NCBI GenBank assembly: GCA_022824025.1
Contig: JAJEBF010000019.1
Span: 53,881-117,880, forward strand
Direction of reading: 5' to 3'
Length of the DNA: 64,000 nucleotides
DNA from: Caldilineaceae bacterium
GTDB lineage: Bacteria > Chloroflexota > Anaerolineae > Caldilineales > Caldilineaceae
Both the position numbers and the translations under genes were made by a program. The notes under the pieces were generated by a model. It was not told the DNA's origin. It did no database searches and was given only the letters and a program-made list of their open reading frames with translations. Positions 1 to 8,916 of this stretch are shown in pieces (the first letter of the stretch is position 1; each line of letters starts with the position of its first letter).

Positions 1-98
1 GCATTGGGCATTCTGGTCAGGTACGGGTTCAGGAACATATAGCGACTATCGTACTCGAATTGCAGGGCGCGGGCAATCTGTAAAACGCGAATGTCCGC
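1..98 (-). other. Left-edge stretch, possible 5' end of a minus-strand gene
   Basis: One minus-strand frame stays open from just below the stop of the neighbouring dioxygenase to the window edge, with an ATG at 38. It has no visible Shine-Dalgarno, and too few codons are present to name a family. It could equally be untranslated spacer. The next gene downstream in the same direction probably begins here or just outside the window. Confidence 0.2.
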
Positions 99-998
99 TC
101 AGTCAACCGGCAGCCCCCATTGGGCACGCGCCTTCTCCATTGGGATCAGATCCTTGATCCCGTGGACGGTATGGCCCGGACCGCCATCCACCCAGCGATG
201 GTCTGCCGGCTCGCTGGCCGGCTGGTAACGCACATCGCAGCTCAGGCGGAAGCGATTGGTCAGATTTGTAGTCGAAGCGTGCATGGTGTGCATGCCAAAG
301 AGAACAGCGTCTCCCATGAGGAATTCCCCCGTGAGCCACTCGCCGCCGAACTTCTCGACGATCTCCATGGGGTCTTTCGTGAACCAGCCGTCTATACCGT
401 CGCGGTCCACGTCCATGCGTCCGTAGGTGTCGCGGATGCGGGAGAAGCTGGGCAGATTGTGGGAACCCCGGCAAATGGCCAAGGTACCGTGATCGACGGA
501 AATGTCTCCGAGTGGAATCCAGACTGTGTGGAGTTTTGCCGATCCCCGGCCCATGTAGACGAAGTCATAGTGGGCGCCTGTATACTGCTCATTTCCCACG
601 GCCCGCAGCCACTTGTAGTCGAAGGTGCGCGCGGGCTCGCCAAAGTAGGCGGCAAAAAAGTCGAATAGTTCGGTGGCCTGAATGACGGCAAGGACGTCGT
701 CGTGGTAGGCGATCCGCCGCATTTTTGCGCCGCGGCCGCCCTTGGGCATCACCCCTTCGAGGACGGGAGCATCCGGGGTCAGCACATTCTGTTGGTGCAT
801 ATAGTGAAGAATGGTGGCCCGGGCCTGCTGTACCTTTTGGCGGTCAATCAGACCGCGCAGCAGAAGATATCCGTCCTCTGCCATCCGTGTCTGCAGTGCC
901 TTCATGTCAGGCAACAGGGGCTGGCTGTCCTTGAGGGCGCCCAAAGAGTCTCCGGGGTAGGCAACGTCTCGATATCCAAAACGAATTTTCATCATCAT
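99..998 (-). CDS. Phytanoyl-CoA dioxygenase (PhyH) family protein
   Basis: A 299-residue Fe(II)/2-oxoglutarate-dependent dioxygenase of the PhyH fold. The facial triad is visible as H143-x-D145 (AHYDF) and a distal His at 240 (HTMHAS), with Arg251 placed to hold 2-oxoglutarate. Length is normal for the family. The gene opens with three consecutive ATG codons. The AGAGG ribosome site abuts the first, so the third (position 992) is the better spaced start. It is the last gene of a minus-strand run behind three MFS exporters and a sugar ABC transporter. The substrate cannot be read from sequence: PhyH paralogues hydroxylate many small molecules. A second paralogue lies at 18887-19747. Confidence 0.85.
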   Translation of the reverse strand: MMMKIRFGYRDVAYPGDSLGALKDSQPLLPDMKALQTRMAEDGYLLLRGLIDRQKVQQARATILHYMHQQNVLTPDAPVLEGVMPKGGRGAKMRRIAYHDDVLAVIQATELFDFFAAYFGEPARTFDYKWLRAVGNEQYTGAHYDFVYMGRGSAKLHTVWIPLGDISVDHGTLAICRGSHNLPSFSRIRDTYGRMDVDRDGIDGWFTKDPMEIVEKFGGEWLTGEFLMGDAVLFGMHTMHASTTNLTNRFRLSCDVRYQPASEPADHRWVDGGPGHTVHGIKDLIPMEKARAQWGLPVD

Positions 999-1063
999 CC
1001 TCTACCGAGTCACTGAAACCACTGTCCGCCATGCGCCCGGATTCTGGTGTGGGTTGCCGGCTG

Positions 1064-2515
1064 TCATTGGCGGCTTCTGCGCAGGCGCCGGACCGCGGGC
1101 CCCCGCAGCAATCCCCAGACACTCATGGCCAGGGCCAGCGCGACGAATGCCATCGCGGCGAACGCGACATCCCGCAGCCCGCCGGTCTGCGCCGCGGCAG
1201 CTGCCTCAGTCACGTCGCCTGCGAAATCAGACCCGGCGTAGACCAGAACGCGACTGGCCCACAACGCGCCCAGGGCAGCGACACCGGCGGTATTGCCCAG
1301 CGTCCGGCCAATCACGTTGACGCCGCTTACGACGCCCAACCGTTCCCTGGGAACCGAACCCATCACCGCGCTGTTGTTGGGCGATTGAAAGATGCCCATG
1401 CCCAGCCCCAAGGGCAGGACCCGCAGAATGTAGCCGAGAACGGAAGTTTCGGCGGTGAGCGTGCTGATAGTGTAGCAGCCGAAGGCAAGCATTACCAATC
1501 CTGCGGTGGCGATCAGGCGGTACCCGAAACGGTCTGAGAAGATGCCCGAAATTGGGGCAGACAGACCGAAGAAAATCATCGTGGTTGTCAACAGCAGTCC
1601 CACGACTGTGGGATCCAACATGAGAAGATTGCTGAGATAAAAAGGAAGGAGGAGTGTGATGCCGCCGGAAACGATGAAACTGATCAGCCGCATCGACAGA
1701 TTCAGGCTGAAGAGCGTGTTGCCAAAAAGAGAGAGGTCGAGGAGCGGCTCCTTTACTCGAAACTCCGTGCGGATGAAGAGCGCGAGGGCGATCAGGGAGA
1801 GGGCCAGCAGGCCAAGCATAGGAGGGGATCGAAAGCCGTTACGCTCGCCGACGGTGAGAAACAGCATCAGCGCCAGAAGAAAGGAGAAGAAGGTCGAGAA
1901 ACCGGTCCAGTCAAAGCGCTGCCGGCCTCCGGGGCTGGTGTTCGGCAAGTAGCGCCAGGCCAGAATGAAGCTGACGGCTCCGACGGGTGGGCCGACGAAG
2001 AAGATCCAGCGCCACGAAAGGAATTCGAGGAGAGCGCCCCCCAGGAGGGGGCCGGCGATGCCTCCGATTGAAACCGTGGCGCTGAAGAGACCAAGCGCTT
2101 TGCCGCGCTCCGATGCAGGGAATGATTCGGTCACGATACCCATGCTCAGGGCGGTTGCAAACGCGCCGCCGATTGCCTGAAGGACACGGAAGAACAGGAG
2201 CACTTCAATGTTGGGCGCAAGCCCAGCGAGGACGGATCCGATGGCGAATGCGATGGTGCCGCTGAGAAAGATGGGTTTTTTCCCCACCATATCTCCCAGC
2301 CTCCCCACGCCCAGCATAATCGCCGTCTGGGTGAGAGAGAAGGAGAGCACGACCCACTGGATGAGCGCGAAGTCGACATCGAATTCGGTTACAAGCGCCG
2401 GCAGCACCACCCTGACAGCCCCGCCGTCAAAAGAGGCAAGAAAGATGCCTGAGCCGAGCGCGGCGAAAATATGCCACTTGCGCTCCACGAAGAATTGCTC
2501 AGATGACTTTGTCAT
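1064..2515 (-). CDS. MFS transporter, DHA2 (EmrB/QacA) type, copy 1
   Basis: A 483-residue inner-membrane drug/metabolite:H+ antiporter of the 14-helix DHA2 class. The loop 2-3 motif A appears as GRLGDMVGKKP around residues 72-82. The helix-5 antiporter motif C region (GGIAGPLLGG) is present, followed by FLSWRWIFFVG, the loop typical of EmrB/QacA proteins. A conserved acidic residue lies in helix 1 (ASFDGG). It is one of three tandem paralogues on the same strand and is closest to copy 2 (same length; shared stretch FATALSMGIVTE and GSVPRERLGVVSG). No strong ribosome site precedes the ATG. The substrate is unknown. Export of a product of the adjacent dioxygenase is only a guess. Confidence 0.88.
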   Translation of the reverse strand: MTKSSEQFFVERKWHIFAALGSGIFLASFDGGAVRVVLPALVTEFDVDFALIQWVVLSFSLTQTAIMLGVGRLGDMVGKKPIFLSGTIAFAIGSVLAGLAPNIEVLLFFRVLQAIGGAFATALSMGIVTESFPASERGKALGLFSATVSIGGIAGPLLGGALLEFLSWRWIFFVGPPVGAVSFILAWRYLPNTSPGGRQRFDWTGFSTFFSFLLALMLFLTVGERNGFRSPPMLGLLALSLIALALFIRTEFRVKEPLLDLSLFGNTLFSLNLSMRLISFIVSGGITLLLPFYLSNLLMLDPTVVGLLLTTTMIFFGLSAPISGIFSDRFGYRLIATAGLVMLAFGCYTISTLTAETSVLGYILRVLPLGLGMGIFQSPNNSAVMGSVPRERLGVVSGVNVIGRTLGNTAGVAALGALWASRVLVYAGSDFAGDVTEAAAAAQTGGLRDVAFAAMAFVALALAMSVWGLLRGPAVRRLRRSRQ

Positions 2516-2736
2516 GGAGGGAGGACGATCACACCGGTCTGGATGGATAGCGAAAACAGCCCTGGGACCTGCGGCCTCTGTTCGGACGGTCGGATGGAAC
2601 GCGCATCCTCTCCAGCGCTTTTTGTCGCTTTCGCCGGTCGTGCGCTTGCGACAGTAACCTTAAGTCCAATGGAAATCCAGGGCAAGGATTTCGTGTTCTT
2701 AAGGACGACCTGAAAGGTTGCCGGCGCCGGGGTCGA

Positions 2737-4188
2737 TCAGGTTCCGGCCTGGACCCTTCGAAGCGGCGTCCGGGCCTCCAGGATACCCCATGCGCTCAGA
2801 ATCAGCGCGACAGCGACAATCGCGAGGGCGGTATAGGAAACGTCGCGCAGCGCGGCGCTCTGTGCCGCCGCGGCAGCTTCGGTGACGCTCCCAATGAAGT
2901 CCGGCCCGGCATGAGCGGCGACCCGGCTTGCCCAGAGCGCGCCCAAGGCCGCGATGCCGGATGTGCGGCCAAGTGTGCGGCCGATTACGTTTATGCCGCT
3001 CACGACGCCAAGACGTTCGCGGGGAACGGAGCCCATAACGGCGCTATTGTTTGGCGACTGAAACAGTCCCATGCCCAGACCCAAGGTGGCCACTCGCAAG
3101 ATATAGCCGAGAGTCGTCGTTTCGAGGCTGAGCGTGCTTACCGTGTAACAGCCGAAGGCCATGAGAACGAGCCCGGCGCCGGCGATGCGGCGATAGCCAA
3201 AGCGGTCGGACAGTGTGCCTGCGAACGGGGAGGCAACCCCAAAGGAGATCCAGGATGTCGTCAAGAGGAGGCCCACGGTCACGGGCCCCAATTGGAGCAG
3301 GTTCGTCAGATAGAAGGGAAGCAGAAGGTAGACACCCCCGATCACGATGAAGCTGACGAAGCGCATCGAGAGGTTGAGGCTGAACTGCGCGTTCCCAAAT
3401 ATCGACAGATCGAGGAGGGGATCCTTCACGCGTCGTTCCGTGTTGATGAAAAGCGCCAATGCGAGCAGCGAGACGGCGAAAAGTCCCAACATGGCTGGGG
3501 AGCGGTATCCGAAACGGGGACCGAACGTCAGAAAGAGTATGAAAGCCAGCAGAAAGGCAGCCAGGAGAAGCGAACCGGTCCAGTCGAAGCGTTGTCTGCC
3601 GCCGGGGTTGGCGCTGGGCATGTAACGCCAGGCCAGGAAGAAACTGACACAACTAAAGGGAAAGCCGACAAAGAAGATCCACCGCCAGGAGAGGAACTCC
3701 AGCAGCAATCCCCCCAGAAAAGGGCCGGCGACGCCGCCCAAGGAGACGGCCAAGCTGAACAGGCCCAGAGCTTTGCCTCGTTCCGAAGCAGGGAAGATCT
3801 CGGTCACAATTCCCATACTGAGGGCGGTGGCAAACGCTCCGCCAATCGCCTGGATTACGCGGAATAGCAGGAGAAGCTCGATATTTGGCGCCAGGCCAGA
3901 GAGGACGGATCCGAACAGGAATGCAACTGTACCCCCAAGGAAAACGGGCCTCTTGCCAATCATATCGCCCAGTCGTCCTACGCTAAGGATAATCGCGGTT
4001 TTGGTCAACGTAAAGGCAAGGACGACCCACTGGACAAGCGTGAAGTCGACCTGAAGGTCGCGAACCAGGGCGGGGAGAATGACGACGACGATGCTGGCCT
4101 CTTTCGAGTCCAGAAAGATGCCGCTGCATATGGCGGCGAAGATGAGCCATCTTTGCCTGGCGGTCAGGGTGTCAGGGAGATTCGTCAT
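2737..4188 (-). CDS. MFS transporter, DHA2 (EmrB/QacA) type, copy 2
   Basis: A 483-residue, 14-helix MFS exporter and the central member of a tandem triplet. It has motif A (GRLGDMIGKRP), a motif C-like stretch (GGVAGPFLGG) and the FLSWRWIFFVG loop. Helix 1 differs from copy 1: LDSKEAS replaces ASFDGG, so the buried charged pair of the first helix has changed between duplicates and substrate range may differ. It is separated from copy 3 by a 524-base spacer and from copy 1 by 221 bases, so each copy may have its own promoter. The tandem arrangement and shared length argue for duplication in place. Confidence 0.88.
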   Translation of the reverse strand: MTNLPDTLTARQRWLIFAAICSGIFLDSKEASIVVVILPALVRDLQVDFTLVQWVVLAFTLTKTAIILSVGRLGDMIGKRPVFLGGTVAFLFGSVLSGLAPNIELLLLFRVIQAIGGAFATALSMGIVTEIFPASERGKALGLFSLAVSLGGVAGPFLGGLLLEFLSWRWIFFVGFPFSCVSFFLAWRYMPSANPGGRQRFDWTGSLLLAAFLLAFILFLTFGPRFGYRSPAMLGLFAVSLLALALFINTERRVKDPLLDLSIFGNAQFSLNLSMRFVSFIVIGGVYLLLPFYLTNLLQLGPVTVGLLLTTSWISFGVASPFAGTLSDRFGYRRIAGAGLVLMAFGCYTVSTLSLETTTLGYILRVATLGLGMGLFQSPNNSAVMGSVPRERLGVVSGINVIGRTLGRTSGIAALGALWASRVAAHAGPDFIGSVTEAAAAAQSAALRDVSYTALAIVAVALILSAWGILEARTPLRRVQAGT

Positions 4189-4712
4189 GGGTCAGGATGG
4201 ATTGGCGCCCCTCGAAACCAGTGAAATGTAAAGAGTTTAAGTGCGCTATGAAGCTATAGAGTAACCGTCAAGCTATGGTCGACAAACTGTAAGACTCTAC
4301 AAGCCTGGTCTCAATGCCAGGAACAGAACAATTCTGCCGTCGGAGTTCGGGTATCTGGATTGCAAGGCCTCCGGAAAGGCTGAACTGTGGCCGGGCCTTT
4401 CGTGCTTGTCGCTAGCTGCCGGCGGCCCGTTCGCCGCGGGAGAATACGCCGGCGCTGGCGCGGAGAATCAGTTGGGCGCCCAGCTGGTGTGTATTTGCCG
4501 GAAGGGGAATTGCGGAGGCTGGCCGGCGAGGGCCAGACCCCTTCGGCCTGCGAGCCGTTACCAGAGCCTGTGAACGCGGAATCTCTGTCGGGACATCCGG
4601 GCCGGCCCGCAGTCCTCGCCGGCAATGCGCATCCTTTGGCGTCAAGAGATAGCCCGGCCCGGTCATGTCGGTCGAGATCCGCCGCAGGGGCGTTCGCCGT
4701 CACAGTGACCGG
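4189..4712. other. 524-base spacer between MFS copies 2 and 3
   Basis: No convincing gene. The half next to copy 2 (about 4200-4310) is AT-richer and has the heptamer AAGCTAT twice (4250-4256 and 4270-4276), the first inside a CTAT-GAAGCT-ATAG partial palindrome. These are plausible operator or promoter positions for copy 2. The remaining 400 bases are very GC-rich. Open frames there on either strand are compositional and have no recognisable protein. Confidence 0.4.
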
Positions 4713-6152
4713 CTACGAAGGCTGTTGCGCCGGCCGGGCGGCTGATCTGGAAGACAGAGATTCCCAGGCAATCAGCGCGAGGGTGACGCCGACCAGGGCC
4801 AAGGCCGCGAAGGCGACACTCTGGAGCCCCGCTATCTGGGCCGAAGCGGCAGCATCCGTTACAACGCCGCTGAAATCGGACCCGGCATTGGCTCGCACGC
4901 GGCTGGCCCACAGCGCGCCAAGCGCGGCGACTCCGGCGGTGCGCCCCAAAAAACGACTAATCGTGTTGGTGCCGCTGGCAATGCCTAGCCGGTCGCGAGG
5001 CACGGAGCCCATGACCGCGCTGTCTGTGGGCGAGTGCGCGATCCCAAAGCCCAGAGCAATTGGCGCGACCCGCAGAATGAAATCCGCAGCGGAGCTGGCG
5101 GCGCTGAGTGTGCTGACCGTGAAGCAACCGAGGCCGAGAATAAACAGGCCAATGCTGGCGATCAGACGAAACCCGAACCGATCAGTAAGGGCGCCGGAAA
5201 CCAACACGGCCATGCCGAAAATGACCCAGAAAACGGTCAGGAGGATGCCGGCCAGCACAGGGTCGATCAGCAGGATATCCACCAGATAGAAGGGAAACAG
5301 AAACCACAGACCGCCTATCGCGACATTCGTGAGGATACGAATTGACAAACATACACTGAACTGCGAGTTCCGGAAAAGGGACAGATCAAGAAGCGGAGCC
5401 CGGACCCGCGCCTCGTTTCGGACAAACTGCCATATCGCGAATACTGAGACGGCGAGCAGCCCCAGCATGAAAGGAGAAATGAATCCAAGGCCACTGCCAA
5501 ACGTCAGGTACAGCATGAGTGTCAAGAGCCCCGAAAACAGCAGGAAGGAACCGCTCCAGTCGAAACTCTGCCGGCCGGCTGGGCGGGATTGAGGCAGATA
5601 GCGCCACGCCAGTATCAGGCTGATCAGGCTCAGAGGTTGACCGACGAAGAAGATCCAGCGCCACGACAGGGCGCCCAAAACGAAACCGCTGATCATCGGC
5701 CCGAGAATGCTGCCCGCCGCAAAGATTGCGCCGAATGCGCCCAAGGCTTTGCCGCGCTCAGAAGGGGAGAAGGTCTCGATCACGATTCCATAGTTCAAGG
5801 CGATGGCAAATGCAGCGCCCACGGCCTGCAGGACGCGAAAGAAGAGCATCAGTTCAATGGTTGGCGCCAAACCGGGAAGAATCGAAGTGACCATAAAGGC
5901 GATCGTGCCGCCGAGGAAGACCTGCCGCTTTCCGAACATATCGCCCAGTCGTCCCACAATTGGCATAATCGATGTCTGGGCGAGTGTATATGACAGGAGC
6001 ACCCATTGACCAGCGGCGAAGCTTATTTTGAATTCCCTGACGATGTCGGGCAGAACGACCGCCGCTGAACTGAAAATGAGCGAGGCCATCAAAACAACGC
6101 CGGCCAGTGCAGCCAGAATCTTCCATTTATGCTCGTTTGAAGTTGTATCCAA
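4713..6152 (-). CDS. MFS transporter, DHA2 (EmrB/QacA) type, copy 3
   Basis: A 479-residue, 14-helix MFS exporter, the most diverged of the three tandem copies. Motif A reads GRLGDMFGKRQ, motif C is weakened (GSILGPMISG), and the LSWRWIFFVG loop is retained. The helix-1 acidic residue is absent (ASLIFSS). The longest frame begins with TTG at 6152. No ATG lies close downstream, so TTG is accepted. It follows the FG-GAP/ASPIC lipoprotein by 81 bases on the same strand and may be cotranscribed with the sugar ABC transporter. The substrate cannot be read. Confidence 0.87.
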   Translation of the reverse strand: MDTTSNEHKWKILAALAGVVLMASLIFSSAAVVLPDIVREFKISFAAGQWVLLSYTLAQTSIMPIVGRLGDMFGKRQVFLGGTIAFMVTSILPGLAPTIELMLFFRVLQAVGAAFAIALNYGIVIETFSPSERGKALGAFGAIFAAGSILGPMISGFVLGALSWRWIFFVGQPLSLISLILAWRYLPQSRPAGRQSFDWSGSFLLFSGLLTLMLYLTFGSGLGFISPFMLGLLAVSVFAIWQFVRNEARVRAPLLDLSLFRNSQFSVCLSIRILTNVAIGGLWFLFPFYLVDILLIDPVLAGILLTVFWVIFGMAVLVSGALTDRFGFRLIASIGLFILGLGCFTVSTLSAASSAADFILRVAPIALGFGIAHSPTDSAVMGSVPRDRLGIASGTNTISRFLGRTAGVAALGALWASRVRANAGSDFSGVVTDAAASAQIAGLQSVAFAALALVGVTLALIAWESLSSRSAARPAQQPS

Positions 6153-6233
6153 GGATGGCGTCCCTGATGGGTGAAAGAGGTGGTGGTAGGTGGCCGTTCA
6201 AGCCTGACCCTGACCGGCGGCCCTCGGAGAGGT

Positions 6234-7982
6234 TCACTCCGCTTGAGCGGGGCGACGGGTAATTGTCAGCAGACTGTTGGGCTGTATCCGTCGACCCTCA
6301 AGGAGTGAAACGGAACGGTCCGGCCAGCGGATCTCGATGGCGTAAATCCTGGAATCTTCAGGAAAGCCAAAGTGCTGGCGGGCGCTGCGGCCGGACAGGT
6401 AGCCGCCCGCCGCTTGCACGGTGCGGCGGAGGATGCCGTTCGACGTGTGCAGCAGCAACTCGGCGCCCAAGGCGCGTGTATTTCCGCTGCCGGGATGGCG
6501 CAGGTCCACCAGCAGAGCATGGCCGCGGCACAGCCTGTTCTCGAATAGTTGCGCGGGTGAGCGCAGATTATTGATGAGCGCATCCAAGTCGCCGTCGCCG
6601 TCAAGGTCGGCCAGGCTCATGCCGCGGCCGCCTGCGGTGCTGTTCAGCTTCCACTCGGGAGCGGGGACAAAACGGGCCCCGCCTTCATTGCGGTAGGCCT
6701 GGTTTTCTTCGACCAGCTCATCGCCTGGCAGGTGACGGAAAATCTCCATCGCGGTCATGCCGTTAACGATGTACAGGTCCAGCAGACCGTCCTGGTCCAG
6801 GTCGCCAAATTGGGCGGACCAGCTCCAACCTGTGTAAGGGATTTGCCACGGCTCGGCCATATCAGCCCAACTGTCCCGCTGTCGCTCCTGGAGAACGTTG
6901 GCCATCACCTGGGGGCCGTCTTCGGGGCTCGGGGGAGGCATCGTCTCCATCACCGGAAGCCACTGGCGCATGATCTCCGGTTCCTCAGAGTAGGGGTGCA
7001 TGTCGGCGGCGAACAGTTCCCACTGGCCGTCGTTGTCGATGTCGCCGCTGGCGAAGCTCATCGTGCTGAAGGTCGTTCTGTTGAAGGGTTCAACGGGGAG
7101 CCAAACGCCGTTGCGCTGGCCGAGGAAGACGGCGTCGCGAGTATCGAAGTCGTTGCCAACCACGATGTCCAGCCATCTGTCCCCGTTCACGTCCAGAAGT
7201 TGGAGCGCCAGGGCCTGGGCATGGGCCGCGATGTGCGAGGGCACAAACCGGCCGTCCCGGTTCTCATAGACAAACACGCCATTCAGGTTGCTGGCGTCGA
7301 GGGCCCGGCGCCCGATCTGCTTTTCGAGCGAGGCGTCGTAGGAGGCGGTGACCAGGTCGAGATCTCCGTCCCGGTCCAGATCACCCCATTGGAACGAGTA
7401 GGCGAAGCCCCTCACGCCGGGCAGTGATGCCGGCTCCTGCAGATCGTCAAACTGACCGTGTTCGCCGGCGCGCTCTCCCCGGTTGCGCCAGTAGACGATT
7501 TCGCCTATGCGGCTGGACGCGGTGATGTCGAGCCAGCCATCTCCATCGACGTCGACGAGGGCAACGCCGCGCAGGCTTCCATCAAGGAGGAGCTGGCGGC
7601 GAAAGGCCCATCCACCCTCATTCCAGAAAATGTGATTCGGTCCGAGGAGATTGGCCATGACAATGTCCTCGTCGCCGTCGTTGTCGAGGTCGCCAACGGC
7701 CAGGCCCGCGCCATTGCTGGTAAAGTAAGCGACGCGTTCAAAGGCTGTGCCCGTTACGTGAGGCAATTGATGCTCAAGGAAGGCGCCGGCGCAGAGGGGC
7801 GAGGACCCGCCTTGCTGTTGGCCTCGGATTGAGTCCGGCTCCAGGGCGCGGCTTTCGATCTGAATTGTATCGGGCGGACCAGTCGAAGACGGGGAGACCG
7901 GCAATCGGCCTGAGGCAAGGTTCGCCGAGCAGCCGCAGATCAGGGCGGCTGCTACAAAGAGTGCAGGGAGGAAAGTGCGCAT
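6234..7982 (-). CDS. FG-GAP/VCBS repeat lipoprotein with C-terminal ASPIC/UnbV domain
   Basis: A 582-residue exported protein. A short hydrophobic leader ends in ICGC near residue 18, a plausible though not ideal lipobox. Seven calcium-binding-type repeats of the form D-x-D-x-D-G-x-x-D follow (GDLDNDGDED, VDVDGDGWLD, GDLDRDGDLD, LDVNGDRWLD, GDIDNDGQWE, GDLDQDGLLD, ADLDGDGDLD), which predicts a beta-propeller. The C-terminal about 85 residues match the ASPIC/UnbV domain (GGYLSGRSARQHFGF, then EIRWPDRS). The gene starts 19 bases after the stop of the ABC permease, so it is probably in that operon. A surface glycan- or ligand-binding role is inferred from domain class only. Confidence 0.87.
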   Translation of the reverse strand: MRTFLPALFVAAALICGCSANLASGRLPVSPSSTGPPDTIQIESRALEPDSIRGQQQGGSSPLCAGAFLEHQLPHVTGTAFERVAYFTSNGAGLAVGDLDNDGDEDIVMANLLGPNHIFWNEGGWAFRRQLLLDGSLRGVALVDVDGDGWLDITASSRIGEIVYWRNRGERAGEHGQFDDLQEPASLPGVRGFAYSFQWGDLDRDGDLDLVTASYDASLEKQIGRRALDASNLNGVFVYENRDGRFVPSHIAAHAQALALQLLDVNGDRWLDIVVGNDFDTRDAVFLGQRNGVWLPVEPFNRTTFSTMSFASGDIDNDGQWELFAADMHPYSEEPEIMRQWLPVMETMPPPSPEDGPQVMANVLQERQRDSWADMAEPWQIPYTGWSWSAQFGDLDQDGLLDLYIVNGMTAMEIFRHLPGDELVEENQAYRNEGGARFVPAPEWKLNSTAGGRGMSLADLDGDGDLDALINNLRSPAQLFENRLCRGHALLVDLRHPGSGNTRALGAELLLHTSNGILRRTVQAAGGYLSGRSARQHFGFPEDSRIYAIEIRWPDRSVSLLEGRRIQPNSLLTITRRPAQAE

Positions 7983-8001
7983 GTGCGGCCGGTTCAGGTT
8001 G

Positions 8002-8916
8002 CTAGCCCTTCATCCCTGTCAGCGAAATTCCTTCAATGAATGTACGCTGGGCGAAAAAGAAGGTTATGATAATTGGAAGCGCAACGAGCGTGCTCACGGC
8101 CATCAGGTAGGGGATTCCGTTGCTGAAATTGCCGACATCATTGGCGCGCGTTGAAAGCTGCTCGATCCCAAGCGCCAGCGGGTAGCGATTCTCGTCACGC
8201 AGATAGATCAGCGGCCCCAGGTAGTCGTTCCAGGCCCAGAGGAACCTGAATAGCGCGACGACGGCCAGGGCAGGCTTCGTCAGCGGCAAGATGATACGGA
8301 AGAGAATGCCGAATTCGCTTGCCCCGTCAATTCGGGCGGCGTCGGAAAGCTCTTCGGGCAGCGTCATGAAGAACTGACGCAGCAGGAAGACGATGTAGGG
8401 ATGGCTGAACAGGGCGGGCACGACTAGAGGGCGGTAGGTGTCAAGCCAGCCAAGCCATTTGAAAGTGATGAAGAGCGGTACCATGGTCACGGCCCAAGGC
8501 AGCATCATCGTCATCACCACCAGCCAGAAGATTGAGTCGCGACCGGGCCAGCGGATGCGGGAGAACCCGTAGGCTACGATGGTTGAGGACAGCACGGTAA
8601 ACGCGACGGCCGGCACCGTATAAAATACGACCGAATTGATGGCGTACCGCGTGAAAGGCAGAATCTGCCACCCTTCGATAAAGTTCACCGGATGAATGGG
8701 AAAGGGTAGAAGAATGGGCGGCACCGTGTAAACCTGCGAGTCTACCTTCAGGGCCGAACTGATCATCCAGTACAAGGGGAAGGCAAAACTGGCAGTGAGG
8801 GGAATCAGTACAGTGTACTTGATAATTTCCAGCAAAACGGTCTGCCAGCGATGGCCGGTGTCACGGCGATAGTCCGTTACGGGTCTCGTCCCCGATTCCG
8901 AAGCGATGGTTGTCAT
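8002..8916 (-). CDS. Carbohydrate ABC transporter permease, MalG/UgpE-like (CUT1)
   Basis: A 304-residue integral membrane permease with about six helices. The EAA cytoplasmic loop has the CUT1 form EELSDAARIDGAS. It partners the permease immediately upstream to form the heterodimeric channel. The ATG at 8916 is chosen because GGAGG sits six bases before it and it overlaps the upstream stop as ATGA, the usual sign of translational coupling. An in-frame start 24 bases earlier has no ribosome site. No ATP-binding subunit is encoded nearby, so the pair probably uses a shared MsmK/UgpC-type ATPase from elsewhere. Confidence 0.92.
   Translation of the reverse strand: MTTIASESGTRPVTDYRRDTGHRWQTVLLEIIKYTVLIPLTASFAFPLYWMISSALKVDSQVYTVPPILLPFPIHPVNFIEGWQILPFTRYAINSVVFYTVPAVAFTVLSSTIVAYGFSRIRWPGRDSIFWLVVMTMMLPWAVTMVPLFITFKWLGWLDTYRPLVVPALFSHPYIVFLLRQFFMTLPEELSDAARIDGASEFGILFRIILPLTKPALAVVALFRFLWAWNDYLGPLIYLRDENRYPLALGIEQLSTRANDVGNFSNGIPYLMAVSTLVALPIIITFFFAQRTFIEGISLTGMKG

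Noticed and set aside
2911..3867. 318-codon plus-strand frame antisense to MFS copy 2
   Set aside because: Gln/Glu/Gly-rich shadow of the transporter gene with no ribosome site or fold.
4387..5289. 300-codon plus-strand frame antisense to MFS copy 3
   Set aside because: High-GC shadow. The opposite strand encodes a clear 14-helix transporter, and the predicted product is Arg/Ser-rich without domains.
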